From Cellvibrio sp. UBA7661 (lineage in GTDB: Bacteria; Pseudomonadota; Gammaproteobacteria; Pseudomonadales; Cellvibrionaceae), in assembly GCA_002483365.1 (NCBI GenBank), contig DLHT01000015.1, positions 2,132-66,131 on the forward strand: 64,000 nt of DNA. The letters run 5' to 3'. A program made the position numbers and the translations under genes. The notes beneath the pieces were generated by a model. The model saw only the letters and a program-made list of their open reading frames with translations. It did no database searches and was not told the origin of the DNA. This document shows, piece by piece, positions 15,800 through 24,582 of this stretch (position 1 is its first letter; the number at the start of each line of letters is the position of its first letter).

Positions 15800-17837
15800 G
15801 GTTTGCCTCAGGTTCAGTCATTGCTGCCGGTGCCGGTAAAACACCCGCCTCCAAAGCCGCTTTGGCAGCTGCCTCAGCCTCTTTTGCTTCTCTTGCAGCT
15901 TTGCGCTCGGCAATGTAATTATTGGCGCGTTTGATAATTGCTGCGTGATGAAGCCCTAGCGGCGGCACAAATTCATCCGCTTTGAGATAGTACCCAAGCA
16001 GATGAGCATCCATTATCCAGCGCGCAATCGGTGCCGCTTTACTGGAGCCGCCCTCGGCATTCTCCACCATCACAGCTACCGCGATTTTAGGGTCTTCCAA
16101 GGGAGCAAACGCCACAAACAATGCGTGGTCGCGATGACGTTCTTTGAGCAGAGCAGAGTTGTACTTGGCATTCTGGGCAATGGCAACAACCTGGGCGGTA
16201 CCGGATTTACCTGCCATACGGTATTCCGCACCCGGACTCATGTAGCGTCTGGCGGTACCACGTGGGCCATGTACAACTTCCGCCATACCTTCAAAAATGG
16301 CATCCCAGTATTCCGGTTTGGCGTCAAAGGTATCTTCAATAACCGACTCAATAGGTTGATTGCCGATTTGCTTCACGAACTGGGGGCGATGACGCATACC
16401 GCGGTTGGCGATGGTACTGGTCATCACTGCCAACTGTAGCGGCGTAGTCAACATGAAACCCTGGCCAATCGACATATTGACTGTATCGCCCGGGTACCAC
16501 GCCTGGCCTTTAGCCGCGCGCTTCCATTCGCGCGAAGGCCAGATGCCGCGACGCTCACTGGGCACATCAATCCCGGTCAGGATTCCTAAACCGAAATAAT
16601 GGCCATACTCACTCATCCGGTCGATACCCATCCGGTTGCCCAGATCCCAAAAATAGACATCGCACGATTGGGAGATACCGGTTTTGAGATTGACCTGACC
16701 ATGCCCCCCCCCGGTGACTTTGAGGCTCCAATCGCGCCACAAACGGGAGTTGCCCGGTAAAGTGAAAACACCGCGATCTGCAACGGTGCGATGCACATCG
16801 GTGAATCCCTCTTGCAACCCAATTAACCCAATAACAGGTTTGACCGTGGAGCCCGGCGGGTACTGTGCTTGCAGAAAGCGGTTGAATAAGGGCGTATCTA
16901 TATCTTCATTGAGACTTTTGTAATCGCGATAACTAATGCCCGTTACAAACAGGTTGGGGTCAAAACCAGGGTTACTGACGGCAGCCAATACACCACCGGT
17001 TTTGACATCAATCGCGACTACGGCCCCGCGCCTGCCTTGCATTACGGCCACTGCTGTTTCTTGCAAACGGGCATCCAGATACAGGTGCAAGTCGCCGCCT
17101 TGCTTTGGATCAATACGATCCAATACCCGCATAACGCGACCGCGTGCGTTGGTCTCTACGTTCTGGCTCCCCACTTGTCCAAGCAAAATATCTTCGTAAC
17201 TTTTTTCGATCCCGATTTTTCCAATCGCATGGGTGCCCGAATATTTTTGCAGCTGCTCAGGTGTGAACGCGTCCATTTCTTTTTCACTGATGCGTCCGGT
17301 ATAGCCAATCACATGGGCAAACATATCTTTGTATGGATAATTGCGCACCAACTCCGCATTCACTTCAACACCTTCGAGCAAGTGCTGGTTTACGGCCAAG
17401 CGTGCAATTTCTTCTTCGGTGAGGCGGTAACGCAGGGGAACAGGATCGAGTTTATGGCGGCGCTGCTTTTGTGCTTTATAAAATTTGCCCAGATCCTGCG
17501 GAGTGATTTCTATCAGCGACTTCAGCAACTCAACAGTGCTGTCCAGCTCTGCCTGATTTGCGCTCACCACTGACAAAGTAAAACTCGCTTTATTGTCCGC
17601 AAGCAGCTCGCCGGTGGTATCAAAAATTAGCCCGCGCGTTGGCGGTACGGGTTGTACGTGCACGCGATTGCGGTCTGATTGGGTGGCGTATTCTTCGTAG
17701 TTGACTATCTGCAAATCGTAATAGCGATACAACAAGGTCGATGCCAACAGAAGCATAAATACCGCCATCACCATTACGCGGTTGCGAAATATTTTTGCCT
17801 CGCGTTGGTGGTCTTTAAACTGTTGGGCTTCTTGCAT
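15792..17837 (-). CDS. mrdA: Penicillin-binding protein 2, elongasome transpeptidase
   Basis: A 681-residue class B PBP. One N-terminal transmembrane helix (about 21-41) anchors it. A dimerisation domain follows (VQPVPPTRGLIFDTTGELLA), then the transpeptidase domain with SxxK in YPPGSTVKPVIG (about residue 330), SxN-type SQSCD (about 388) and KSGT in AGKSGTAQV (about 548). The C terminus is a charged Ala/Glu-rich coiled segment. It cross-links new glycan made by RodA during side-wall growth. It lies 51 bases after rlmH. Confidence 0.96.
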   Translation of the reverse strand: MQEAQQFKDHQREAKIFRNRVMVMAVFMLLLASTLLYRYYDLQIVNYEEYATQSDRNRVHVQPVPPTRGLIFDTTGELLADNKASFTLSVVSANQAELDSTVELLKSLIEITPQDLGKFYKAQKQRRHKLDPVPLRYRLTEEEIARLAVNQHLLEGVEVNAELVRNYPYKDMFAHVIGYTGRISEKEMDAFTPEQLQKYSGTHAIGKIGIEKSYEDILLGQVGSQNVETNARGRVMRVLDRIDPKQGGDLHLYLDARLQETAVAVMQGRRGAVVAIDVKTGGVLAAVSNPGFDPNLFVTGISYRDYKSLNEDIDTPLFNRFLQAQYPPGSTVKPVIGLIGLQEGFTDVHRTVADRGVFTLPGNSRLWRDWSLKVTGGGHGQVNLKTGISQSCDVYFWDLGNRMGIDRMSEYGHYFGLGILTGIDVPSERRGIWPSREWKRAAKGQAWYPGDTVNMSIGQGFMLTTPLQLAVMTSTIANRGMRHRPQFVKQIGNQPIESVIEDTFDAKPEYWDAIFEGMAEVVHGPRGTARRYMSPGAEYRMAGKSGTAQVVAIAQNAKYNSALLKERHRDHALFVAFAPLEDPKIAVAVMVENAEGGSSKAAPIARWIMDAHLLGYYLKADEFVPPLGLHHAAIIKRANNYIAERKAAREAKEAEAAAKAALEAGVLPAPAAMTEPEANHE

Positions 17838-17888
17838 TATCGGGCCGGAAATTTACGTCAATCGGATTGATGGTTAATCTAACCATTT

Positions 17889-18365
17889 TTATTTATGGTA
17901 AGGGTGGTTCTGTAAAATCGTACAGGCTCGATAAAGCTGCTCAATCACCAGGATACGCACCAGTGGATGTGGCAATGTCAGCGGTGAAAGCGACCATTTT
18001 ACTGTGGCCAATTTTAAACACGCAGGAGCCAAGCCATCGGGGCCGCCAATCAGCAGCGAATAATTATTGCCGCTCATTTTCCAACCCGCGAGATTTTCAG
18101 CAAGTAATTCTGTGCTCCAGGGCTTGCCTTTGACATCAAGGGCGATGACTTGTTCATCTTTACCGCCCTTTTCAATCATCGCCAACATGGCTTCGCCTTC
18201 TTTTTCCATTGCTTTGGCGATGTCGCTATTTTTACTGCGCTGGGCAAGCGGCAATTCCACCATTTCTACAGTGACATCACGCGGCATACGCTTGGCATAC
18301 TCCGCGTAACCCGCTTCAACCCAATCGGGCATTTTGGTGCCCACAGCAATAATGCGAATACGCAT
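17889..18365 (-). CDS. rlmH: 23S rRNA pseudouridine-1915 N3-methyltransferase
   Basis: A 158-residue SPOUT methyltransferase that modifies helix 69 of 23S rRNA in assembled ribosomes. The N terminus MRIRIIAVGTKMPDWVEAGY and the trefoil-knot SAM site YSLLIGGPDGL plus LTLPHPLVRILVIEQLYRA are family signatures. Length fits the E. coli protein (155). It lies between rsfS (47-base gap) and mrdA. Confidence 0.97.
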   Translation of the reverse strand: MRIRIIAVGTKMPDWVEAGYAEYAKRMPRDVTVEMVELPLAQRSKNSDIAKAMEKEGEAMLAMIEKGGKDEQVIALDVKGKPWSTELLAENLAGWKMSGNNYSLLIGGPDGLAPACLKLATVKWSLSPLTLPHPLVRILVIEQLYRACTILQNHPYHK

Positions 18366-18412
18366 AACCGTTAATTATCCTGCACAGACGATATTTTATT
18401 CTGCACAGAATG

Positions 18413-18745
18413 TTATCCGCGGTTTGCTGGTTTCATCGACCAGAGTTTTTCCAGCTCATAATAATCGCGCGCTTCCTGTTGCATTACATGCACCACGGTA
18501 TCGCCATAGTCCACTAACACCCAATCACCGGTTTCAAGACCTTCCACACCCAATGCACGGAAACCGGCCTTCTTGGTTTCTTCTACCAGGTTTTCTGCTA
18601 ATGAACGCGAGTGGCGACTGGAGGTACCGCTGGCGATAATCAAGGTGTCCATCACATCGGTGAGCTCGTGAACGTCGAGCGTCACAATATTTTTGCCTTT
18701 GAGGTTTTCAAGGGCGTCGATGATGGCTTTGTTTAAATCTGACAT
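18413..18745 (-). CDS. rsfS: Ribosomal silencing factor RsfS
   Basis: A 110-residue protein of the RsfS/Iojap family, which binds ribosomal protein uL14 and blocks subunit joining when nutrients are scarce. Signatures are VTDVMDTLIIASGTSSRHSR-like sequence near residue 25-45 and EGLETGDWVLVDYGDTVVHV. It is 58 bases downstream of nadD, with a T-tailed hairpin in that gap. Confidence 0.96.
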   Translation of the reverse strand: MSDLNKAIIDALENLKGKNIVTLDVHELTDVMDTLIIASGTSSRHSRSLAENLVEETKKAGFRALGVEGLETGDWVLVDYGDTVVHVMQQEARDYYELEKLWSMKPANRG

Positions 18746-18764
18746 TCAATTACCTATACAAAAA

Positions 18765-18808
18765 ATAAAAAAAACAATGTTGCTAACAATATGAAATGAA
18801 TTGTTAGC
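18765..18808 (-). terminator. Hairpin with T-rich tail between nadD and rsfS
   Basis: GCTAACAAT (18782-18790) pairs with ATTGTTAGC (18800-18808) and overlaps the nadD stop codon. On the minus strand it is followed, after about seven bases, by a run of eight T and then more T residues. It may be a partial terminator or attenuator inside the operon. Confidence 0.45.
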
Positions 18809-19451
18809 GATATAAACCTTCTGCGCGAATGTAATTCCATACCGCATCCGGCACTAAAAATTGCGGCGACATTCCTGCACCAATTTGCGCACGGATTTCA
18901 GTTGCAGAAATTGGCAGCAACCGTGGTTGCAGGATGGCCACATGTCCTGCAGGCGATGCGTGTATTGCAGCCGGTGCGTCATCAGCCTTAACCGAATATT
19001 GCGCAACCCACTCTGCAAAAACACCGCTTACTGGTAATTCCCACCCAGGGCGCGCCACTACGACCACATGTGCGAGCCCGAGCAATTCTTGCCAGCGATG
19101 CCAGGTTTCCAAACCGGCAAAACTATCCATGCCCATACACCAACAAATGCTGGTCTCTGCGCCCAATTCAGCACGCAATTCACTCAGGGTGTCGTAGGTA
19201 TAAGAAGGCATTTCACGCTGTAATTCGCGCGCATCCCAACGCAACTCTGCACAATCAGCAAGCGCCAGTTGCACCATCGCCAAACGCTGTTGTGCACTCA
19301 CATCCGGCGTTGCACGATGCGGCGGTATAGCGCAGGGCACCAGCGACATTTCATCCAATTGCAGCTGCTGTTTTAGCTCCAGCGCCAAACGCAAATGCCC
19401 GAGGTGGATCGGATCAAAAGTCCCTCCAAAAAACCCGATGCACTTACGCAT
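18804..19451 (-). CDS. nadD: Nicotinate-nucleotide adenylyltransferase
   Basis: A 215-residue nucleotidyltransferase that adenylates nicotinate mononucleotide in NAD synthesis. The N terminus GGTFDPIHLGHLRLALE contains the HxGH-type ATP site, and ISATEIRAQIGAG near the C terminus is the ISSTxIR motif. It follows proA after 69 bases and precedes rsfS, the usual order in gammaproteobacteria. Confidence 0.96.
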   Translation of the reverse strand: MRKCIGFFGGTFDPIHLGHLRLALELKQQLQLDEMSLVPCAIPPHRATPDVSAQQRLAMVQLALADCAELRWDARELQREMPSYTYDTLSELRAELGAETSICWCMGMDSFAGLETWHRWQELLGLAHVVVVARPGWELPVSGVFAEWVAQYSVKADDAPAAIHASPAGHVAILQPRLLPISATEIRAQIGAGMSPQFLVPDAVWNYIRAEGLYR

Positions 19452-19520
19452 AACAATTCAACCTGATGTCTCTAATCTGATTGCTTTAAGCTGATTATCA
19501 TGGGCGAAGAGATCACACCT

Positions 19521-20783
19521 TTATTGGCGGATGTGCCCATCGCCAAACACAACCCATTTTTGCGAGGTCAGACCTTCAAGGCCAACCGGGCCACGCGCAT
19601 GGATTTTGTCAGTCGAAATACCAATCTCTGCACCCAAGCCGTATTCAAAACCATCGGCAAAACGGGTTGACGCATTCACCATCACCGATGCGGAATCCAC
19701 TTCGTTAATGAAGCGGCGCGCGCGGGTGTAATCTTCACTGACTATCGCATCGGTGTGCTGTGAGCTGTATTGGTTGATGTGCGCAATCGCCTCATCCAAA
19801 CCTGCAACGATTTTGATCGACAAAATCGGCGCGAGATATTCGGTCGCCCAATCTTCATCGGTCGCCACATTCGCGCTGATGATGCTGCGGGTTTTTTCAT
19901 CGCCGCGCAGCTCTACACCTTTTTCGGTGTAAGCTGCCGCAAGACGAGGCAATATCTGCGCCGCAACCTGCTCATGCACCAGCAAGGTTTCCATTGCGTT
20001 GCACACACCGTAGCGATGAGTTTTGGCATTCATGGAAATGGTGAACGCTTTATCCAAATCGGCTTTATCGTCGATATACACGTGGCAAATACCATCAAGG
20101 TGTTTGATTACCGGTACTTTGGCATCGTTGCTGATGCGCTCGATAAGACCTTTGCCACCGCGCGGCACAATCACGTCCACAAATTGCGGCATGGTGATGA
20201 GCTCGCCCACCGCAGCGCGGTCGGTTATCTCAATGACCTGCACCACATCTGCAGGCAAACCGGCAGCTTTCAGGCCTGTTTGCAAGCAATTGGCGATCGC
20301 ACGGTTGGAATGAATTGCCTCGCTACCGCCACGCAAAATTGCGGCGTTGCCGGATTTCAGGCAGAGACTGGCAGCATCGATGGTCACGTTGGGGCGCGAT
20401 TCGTAAATAATCCCTACCACCCCCAAAGGCACGCGCATCTTGCCCACCTGGATACCGCTTGGGCGATAGCTCATATCGGTGATAGCACCACAAGGGTCAG
20501 CTAACGCAGCAACCTGACGCAAACCTTCGATCATGCCATCAATGGTACCGGGCTTGACTGCAAGGCGGTCGAGCATGGCGGAATCAAGGCCATTGGCTTT
20601 ACCGGCAGCCAGATCTTTCTGGTTTTCGGCCACCAGCGTAATACGGGATTTATCCAGTTCATCGGCAATGGCCAGCAGCGCTTTGTTTTTCAGCGCAGTC
20701 GGCGCAGCGGCAATCACACGGGATGCAACGCGCGCTTTGCGGCCAACATCGGCCATGTATTCTTTGACGTTCAATTCAGACAT
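19521..20783 (-). CDS. proA: Gamma-glutamyl phosphate reductase
   Basis: A 420-residue NADPH-dependent aldehyde-dehydrogenase-fold enzyme that makes glutamate-5-semialdehyde in proline synthesis. The catalytic Cys lies in THRYGVCNAMETLLVH (about residue 255), and LGVVGIIYESRPNVTIDAA and VPRGGKGLIERI are family blocks. The C terminus QKWVVFGDGHIRQ is typical. It heads the cluster leading to nadD; proB is not adjacent. Confidence 0.97.
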   Translation of the reverse strand: MSELNVKEYMADVGRKARVASRVIAAAPTALKNKALLAIADELDKSRITLVAENQKDLAAGKANGLDSAMLDRLAVKPGTIDGMIEGLRQVAALADPCGAITDMSYRPSGIQVGKMRVPLGVVGIIYESRPNVTIDAASLCLKSGNAAILRGGSEAIHSNRAIANCLQTGLKAAGLPADVVQVIEITDRAAVGELITMPQFVDVIVPRGGKGLIERISNDAKVPVIKHLDGICHVYIDDKADLDKAFTISMNAKTHRYGVCNAMETLLVHEQVAAQILPRLAAAYTEKGVELRGDEKTRSIISANVATDEDWATEYLAPILSIKIVAGLDEAIAHINQYSSQHTDAIVSEDYTRARRFINEVDSASVMVNASTRFADGFEYGLGAEIGISTDKIHARGPVGLEGLTSQKWVVFGDGHIRQ

Positions 20784-21078
20784 GAAACAACCTGTGCGGA
20801 CAATTCGGAAAAATAGCGGCGATTATAACCCGAGTTGCGCCCGGTTTTGGGGCTGACACCGGCTTTATTTCAGCAATTCACGGGCTTCTTGCGGGATTGT
20901 TTGAATGGTTTATTGCACGAATCACACCTAACGACTTGCACGTGCTGCGAAACAGGATTTGCGAAACAGGCCGCAATTCTGGTTATTGTCATTTCAGTTT
21001 TTGTTCAGATTGAAAGGCATAGTCTGAACTTGCTCCAGATGATCCCGGAGCCTCCCTTACCAACACGAGACAACCATT
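20784..21078. other. Divergent intergenic region between proA and a glycine-zipper gene
   Basis: No gene visible in 295 bases. It must hold promoters for proA on the minus strand and for the glycine-zipper gene on the plus strand. I see no clear operator or hairpin. Confidence 0.5.
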
Positions 21079-21648
21079 ATGAAAAGCCTGTTATTAATCA
21101 GCACCCTGGCCAGCAGCCTGTTGCTGGCTAACAACGCCTTGGCCGATCACAAGCATCATCATAAACATCACAGCAAACATAATGACCGCCACTATGAGCG
21201 TCATTATGAAGTGGTTGAATACACAGAATATGCACGAGTGGTATCCAGCCGGCCGATTTACCGCACGGTTGCTGTAGAGGTTCCTGTGGATTCCTGCCGC
21301 GTAGAAACTGTCGCTTACAGTGAGCGTCGTGGCGGAGGGGATTCATTCAAGGGGACTGTCGTAGGCGGCTTGATTGGCGCAGCGATTGGTAAAGAAATTG
21401 GCCACAGCGGCCATGCTACCGCTGCAGGCGGCCTGATTGGCGCTGCCATTGGTAACGATATGGCTGGCGGCAGCCGTCGGGTAACCCGCTATGAAGACCG
21501 CGAAGTCTGCAGCACAGGCTACCGCACTGAATACCAACGCGAACTGGTGGGGTACGATGTCAGTTACCGTTATGATGGCCGCATCTACCATACGGAGACA
21601 CGCCATCACCCCGGCGACCGTATCGTTCATGTAAGAGACCGCCATTAA
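21079..21648 (+). CDS. Exported glycine-zipper 2TM domain protein with His-rich segment
   Basis: A 189-residue protein. A signal peptide (residues 1-22, ending NALA) is followed by a His/Lys-rich stretch (about 23-45) that could bind metal. Then come conserved paired-Cys/Tyr segments and a glycine zipper at about 92-132 (GTVVGGLIGAAIGKEIG, GGLIGAAIGNDMAGG), characteristic of outer-membrane proteins related to SlyB and the 17 kDa rickettsial antigen. There is no lipobox. The C-terminal portion is Tyr- and Arg-rich. It lies upstream of the PepSY and PhoPQ-like genes and could be an envelope-stress protein; function unknown. Confidence 0.85.
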   Translation: MKSLLLISTLASSLLLANNALADHKHHHKHHSKHNDRHYERHYEVVEYTEYARVVSSRPIYRTVAVEVPVDSCRVETVAYSERRGGGDSFKGTVVGGLIGAAIGKEIGHSGHATAAGGLIGAAIGNDMAGGSRRVTRYEDREVCSTGYRTEYQRELVGYDVSYRYDGRIYHTETRHHPGDRIVHVRDRH

Positions 21649-21664
21649 TTGCTCATCCCTTATT

Positions 21665-21689
21665 GGCAAAGGTCAAATTGACCTTTGCC
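21665..21689. terminator. Near-perfect 12-bp inverted repeat after the glycine-zipper gene
   Basis: GGCAAAGGTCAA pairs with TTGACCTTTGCC around a single central A. No T-run follows on either strand, so it is either a weak terminator or a protein-binding palindrome. Confidence 0.35.
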
Positions 21690-21729
21690 CAAACACGGGC
21701 GATAGTGAAGGCAAAAGACTGACGATTGA

Positions 21730-22146
21730 ATGCCTTCTTGTTTGGGATTTGCCATGTTGTACTCAAAACACCGTTGTTCTCGCTCTGGCCCTGCTCACGG
21801 GATCACTATGTTGGTGACCGCTGTTTGCCTGGTAAGTGTCTTGTTGGTTAGCCAGACAGGCATCGCCGAACCGGATTTAATTGGCAACGACATAGGCATC
21901 TCCTCCAGCGCCAGCGGCAACAACCTGTTTGATTCGAATACGGACAACACCCAACCGCCACCGCCGCCAAAATTATCCCCTGCGGAAGCCGCTGATCTGG
22001 TGCGCAGGAAGGTCGGTGGACAAGTGATGAGTGTCAGCACCCAACAAAATGATTCCGGTGTGGTCTATGGCGTTAAAGTACTCAACGCTGGCCGCATGCG
22101 CGTTATCCATGTTGACGGCCAAAATGGCCAATTACTCAACCCATAA
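21730..22146 (+). CDS. Small exported PepSY-like protein upstream of a PhoPQ-like system
   Basis: Up to 138 residues. A hydrophobic signal segment (ITMLVTAVCLVSVLLVSQTGIAEP split across about residues 25-48) is followed by a low-complexity part with a run of five prolines and a C-terminal PepSY-like half-domain (about 81-138: LSPAEAADLVRRKVGGQVMS and VIHVDGQNGQLL). PepSY domains often sit beside two-component systems and may modulate proteases or sensors. ATGs at 21754 and 21808 are alternative starts. The response regulator starts 74 bases downstream. Confidence 0.78.
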   Translation: MPSCLGFAMLYSKHRCSRSGPAHGITMLVTAVCLVSVLLVSQTGIAEPDLIGNDIGISSSASGNNLFDSNTDNTQPPPPPKLSPAEAADLVRRKVGGQVMSVSTQQNDSGVVYGVKVLNAGRMRVIHVDGQNGQLLNP

Positions 22147-22220
22147 ATCGCGAATGAATAAGGGTAAACCTGTTACCTTGTGTCGTCGTTTTTAGGAATA
22201 ACTCTGTTTAGGAAAGCCCT

Positions 22221-22898
22221 ATGCGTATCCTGATTGTTGAAGATGAAAAACCCCTGCGCGAGCAAATCCTCAGTTTGATGGCGACCGAAAAATACGCCTG
22301 TGATGCCGCCGCTGATGGCCGCGAAGGTTTGTTTCTCGGCAGTGAATACGACTACGACCTCGCTATTATCGACCTGGGGCTTCCCTTGTTGGACGGCACC
22401 CAGCTCATCCGCGAATTGCGCAGCAAAGAACGCAACTTCCCCATTCTGGTGCTCACCGCCCGTGGCAACTGGCAAGACAAAGTCAGTGGGCTAGAAGCAG
22501 GGGCAGATGACTACCTCACCAAACCTTTCCACCCTGAAGAATTGCGCGCGCGCATCCATGCCTTGTTGCGCCGCGCCAGTGGTCATGCATCGCCAGTGTT
22601 GCGCTACGGCCCCATTACCATCGACACCAACGCCAAACGCGTACATCGCGATGACACCGAAGTCGATTTGACCAGCTTCGAGTACAACACCCTCACTTAC
22701 CTCGCATTGCATGCAGGCAAAAACATTTCCAAGAGCGAGTTGACTGAGCATTTGTACGCGCAAGATTACGACCGCGACAGCAATGTGATCGAGGTATTTG
22801 TCGGCCGCTTGCGCAAAAAACTCGATCCGGACGGCAGCCTGAACCTCATCAGTACCCAGCGCGGTTTGGGGTATCGCTTTAATCTCGATAAGCAGTAG
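22221..22898 (+). CDS. phoP: PhoP-like response regulator (OmpR family)
   Basis: A 225-residue regulator. The receiver domain has the acidic pair E8-D9, phospho-acceptor D51 in AIIDLGLP, and the switch Thr and Lys in LTARGNWQDKV and DDYLTKPFHPEEL. A winged-helix DNA-binding domain follows (about 130-222: LTSFEYNTLTYLALHAG, VFVGRLRKKLD, RGLGYRF). Sequence and the adjoining kinase resemble PhoP of PhoPQ, which controls envelope and magnesium-stress genes. AGGA lies 7 bases before the ATG. TTTAGGA occurs twice just upstream (22191 and 22207). Confidence 0.9.
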   Translation: MRILIVEDEKPLREQILSLMATEKYACDAAADGREGLFLGSEYDYDLAIIDLGLPLLDGTQLIRELRSKERNFPILVLTARGNWQDKVSGLEAGADDYLTKPFHPEELRARIHALLRRASGHASPVLRYGPITIDTNAKRVHRDDTEVDLTSFEYNTLTYLALHAGKNISKSELTEHLYAQDYDRDSNVIEVFVGRLRKKLDPDGSLNLISTQRGLGYRFNLDKQ

Positions 22899-22921
22899 AT
22901 GTCCCAAATAATGAGAGCACA

Positions 22922-24316
22922 GTGAGAGTCGCCCGATTTTCGTCTATTGCATCGCGCCTGCTGTTGGCATCGGCGCTGCTGCTGCCATTGTTTTTGGGAC
23001 TGACCGGTTTTTTTCTGGATCGTGCATTTGAAAACAGCCTGGAAGTTGCCGAGCGCTCGCGCTTGCGTGGCCATGTGAATTTGCTGATGAGTGTTGCCGA
23101 ACCGGATAGTAAAAACTCACGCATTGTAGGGCTGCGTTTACCGGTCACATTAAGCGAGGCCGATTTCGAACACCCCAACTCGGGGCTTTACGGTTATGTA
23201 TTTGATAGCCAGGAAAAAGCCGTCTGGCACTCCAACTCTGCTGCACTGAACAAGCCCCCCAAATACAACAGCATCGCCAAAAGTGATACCCCCGGGAAAA
23301 TGCTGTTCAGCACCAAAACATTGGATAACCAATTGCACTTTATTGCGCGTTATACCGTTAATTGGGAAGACGCGCGCGGCAACCCCACGCCCTTCCATTT
23401 CGTGGTGGTACACAGTGCACAGGAATATCAGGCAGAGCTCAAAGCCTACCGCAATGAACTCTGGCGCTGGCTGGGCGCAGCCGGGATATTTTTATTGATT
23501 GCCCAGACGCTGATTTTGCGCTGGGGTTTACGCCCGCTGGGCAAACTCGCGCAAGCACTCAAAGCCATGCAAAGTGGCGACACCAGCAACATTGAAGGCG
23601 AACACCCCAAAGAGCTGCAAAAAATCGTCAACAACCTCAATCAGGTATTGGAGCGCGAGCAGGCCTTGCGCTTGCGCTATCGCAACAGCCTGGCCGACCT
23701 TGCGCACAGTTTGAAAACTCCGTTGGCAGTGCTGCAAAGTAAGTTGGTAGACGGCGGCGCAAGTGATGGCGAGCTGCAACAAATTGCCAGTGAGCAAGTA
23801 GCGCGGATGAATCAGGTCGTGACCTATCAATTGCAGCGCGCCGTATCCAGCCAACAAAAAGGCACCTTCCGCCGCACGCGGATTGAACCCATCGCCCAGC
23901 GTTTATTTTCAGCGATGCAAAAAGTCTACGCACAAAAACGCATGGAACAGGAATTGGATCTCGCACCCAATTCCATTGTCGCGGGCGATGAACAGGATGT
24001 GATGGAATTGCTGGGTAACCTGCTGGAAAATGCGTTCAAATACGGCAATAAACAAGTGCGTATGCGCTCGCAAGTTACAGGCAATTTCTTACAAATTGAT
24101 ATTGAAGATGACGGCCCCGGTGTTCCGGAAGATCAGACCGAGCGTATTCTTGAACGCGGCCAGCGGCTCGACACCTCTATTCCCGGGCAAGGCATTGGCC
24201 TGACAGTGGCAGCGGAAATTGTGCGCAGCTACGAGGGCAATATCAGCATCCACCGCTCGGAATTGGGCGGCGCCTGCTTCAGTGTCACCCTGCCAATCTT
24301 ACCCAGCAGCGATTAA
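22922..24316 (+). CDS. phoQ: PhoQ-like sensor histidine kinase
   Basis: A 464-residue membrane kinase starting at a GTG, 23 bases after phoP. Two transmembrane helices (about 13-33 and 178-200) bracket a periplasmic sensor domain of about 140 residues. A HAMP-like linker follows, then the H-box LADLAHSLKTPLAVLQ with the phospho-acceptor His at 262, closely matching PhoQ, and an HATPase_c domain (ELLGNLLENAFKYG, DDGPGVPEDQ, GQGIGLTVAAEI). It probably autophosphorylates and signals to the adjacent regulator. The periplasmic domain is not obviously as acidic as enteric PhoQ, so the stimulus may differ. Confidence 0.9.
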   Translation: MRVARFSSIASRLLLASALLLPLFLGLTGFFLDRAFENSLEVAERSRLRGHVNLLMSVAEPDSKNSRIVGLRLPVTLSEADFEHPNSGLYGYVFDSQEKAVWHSNSAALNKPPKYNSIAKSDTPGKMLFSTKTLDNQLHFIARYTVNWEDARGNPTPFHFVVVHSAQEYQAELKAYRNELWRWLGAAGIFLLIAQTLILRWGLRPLGKLAQALKAMQSGDTSNIEGEHPKELQKIVNNLNQVLEREQALRLRYRNSLADLAHSLKTPLAVLQSKLVDGGASDGELQQIASEQVARMNQVVTYQLQRAVSSQQKGTFRRTRIEPIAQRLFSAMQKVYAQKRMEQELDLAPNSIVAGDEQDVMELLGNLLENAFKYGNKQVRMRSQVTGNFLQIDIEDDGPGVPEDQTERILERGQRLDTSIPGQGIGLTVAAEIVRSYEGNISIHRSELGGACFSVTLPILPSSD

Positions 24317-24582
24317 ATCCCAGCCAGCTCCCCTCTGTTTTGTCGATAAAGTCTCCTTTCGTGTAAGCCAAAGCTCACACGCGTACCGGTTATTCCTCAC
24401 AACAACTTCCGCAACGCCGCACACATTTCAGGGAAATTTGCGACTACTGCTTTTTTACCGCACACCCGATACTGGCACCATCGGCTCAGGTGCTGTACGC
24501 AAGAAAACAGCGCGAGCGACAGGAAACAACAGCCTGGGACGGCACTCACAAAAAAATGCTACCAATTTACGGGGTTTTAAAA

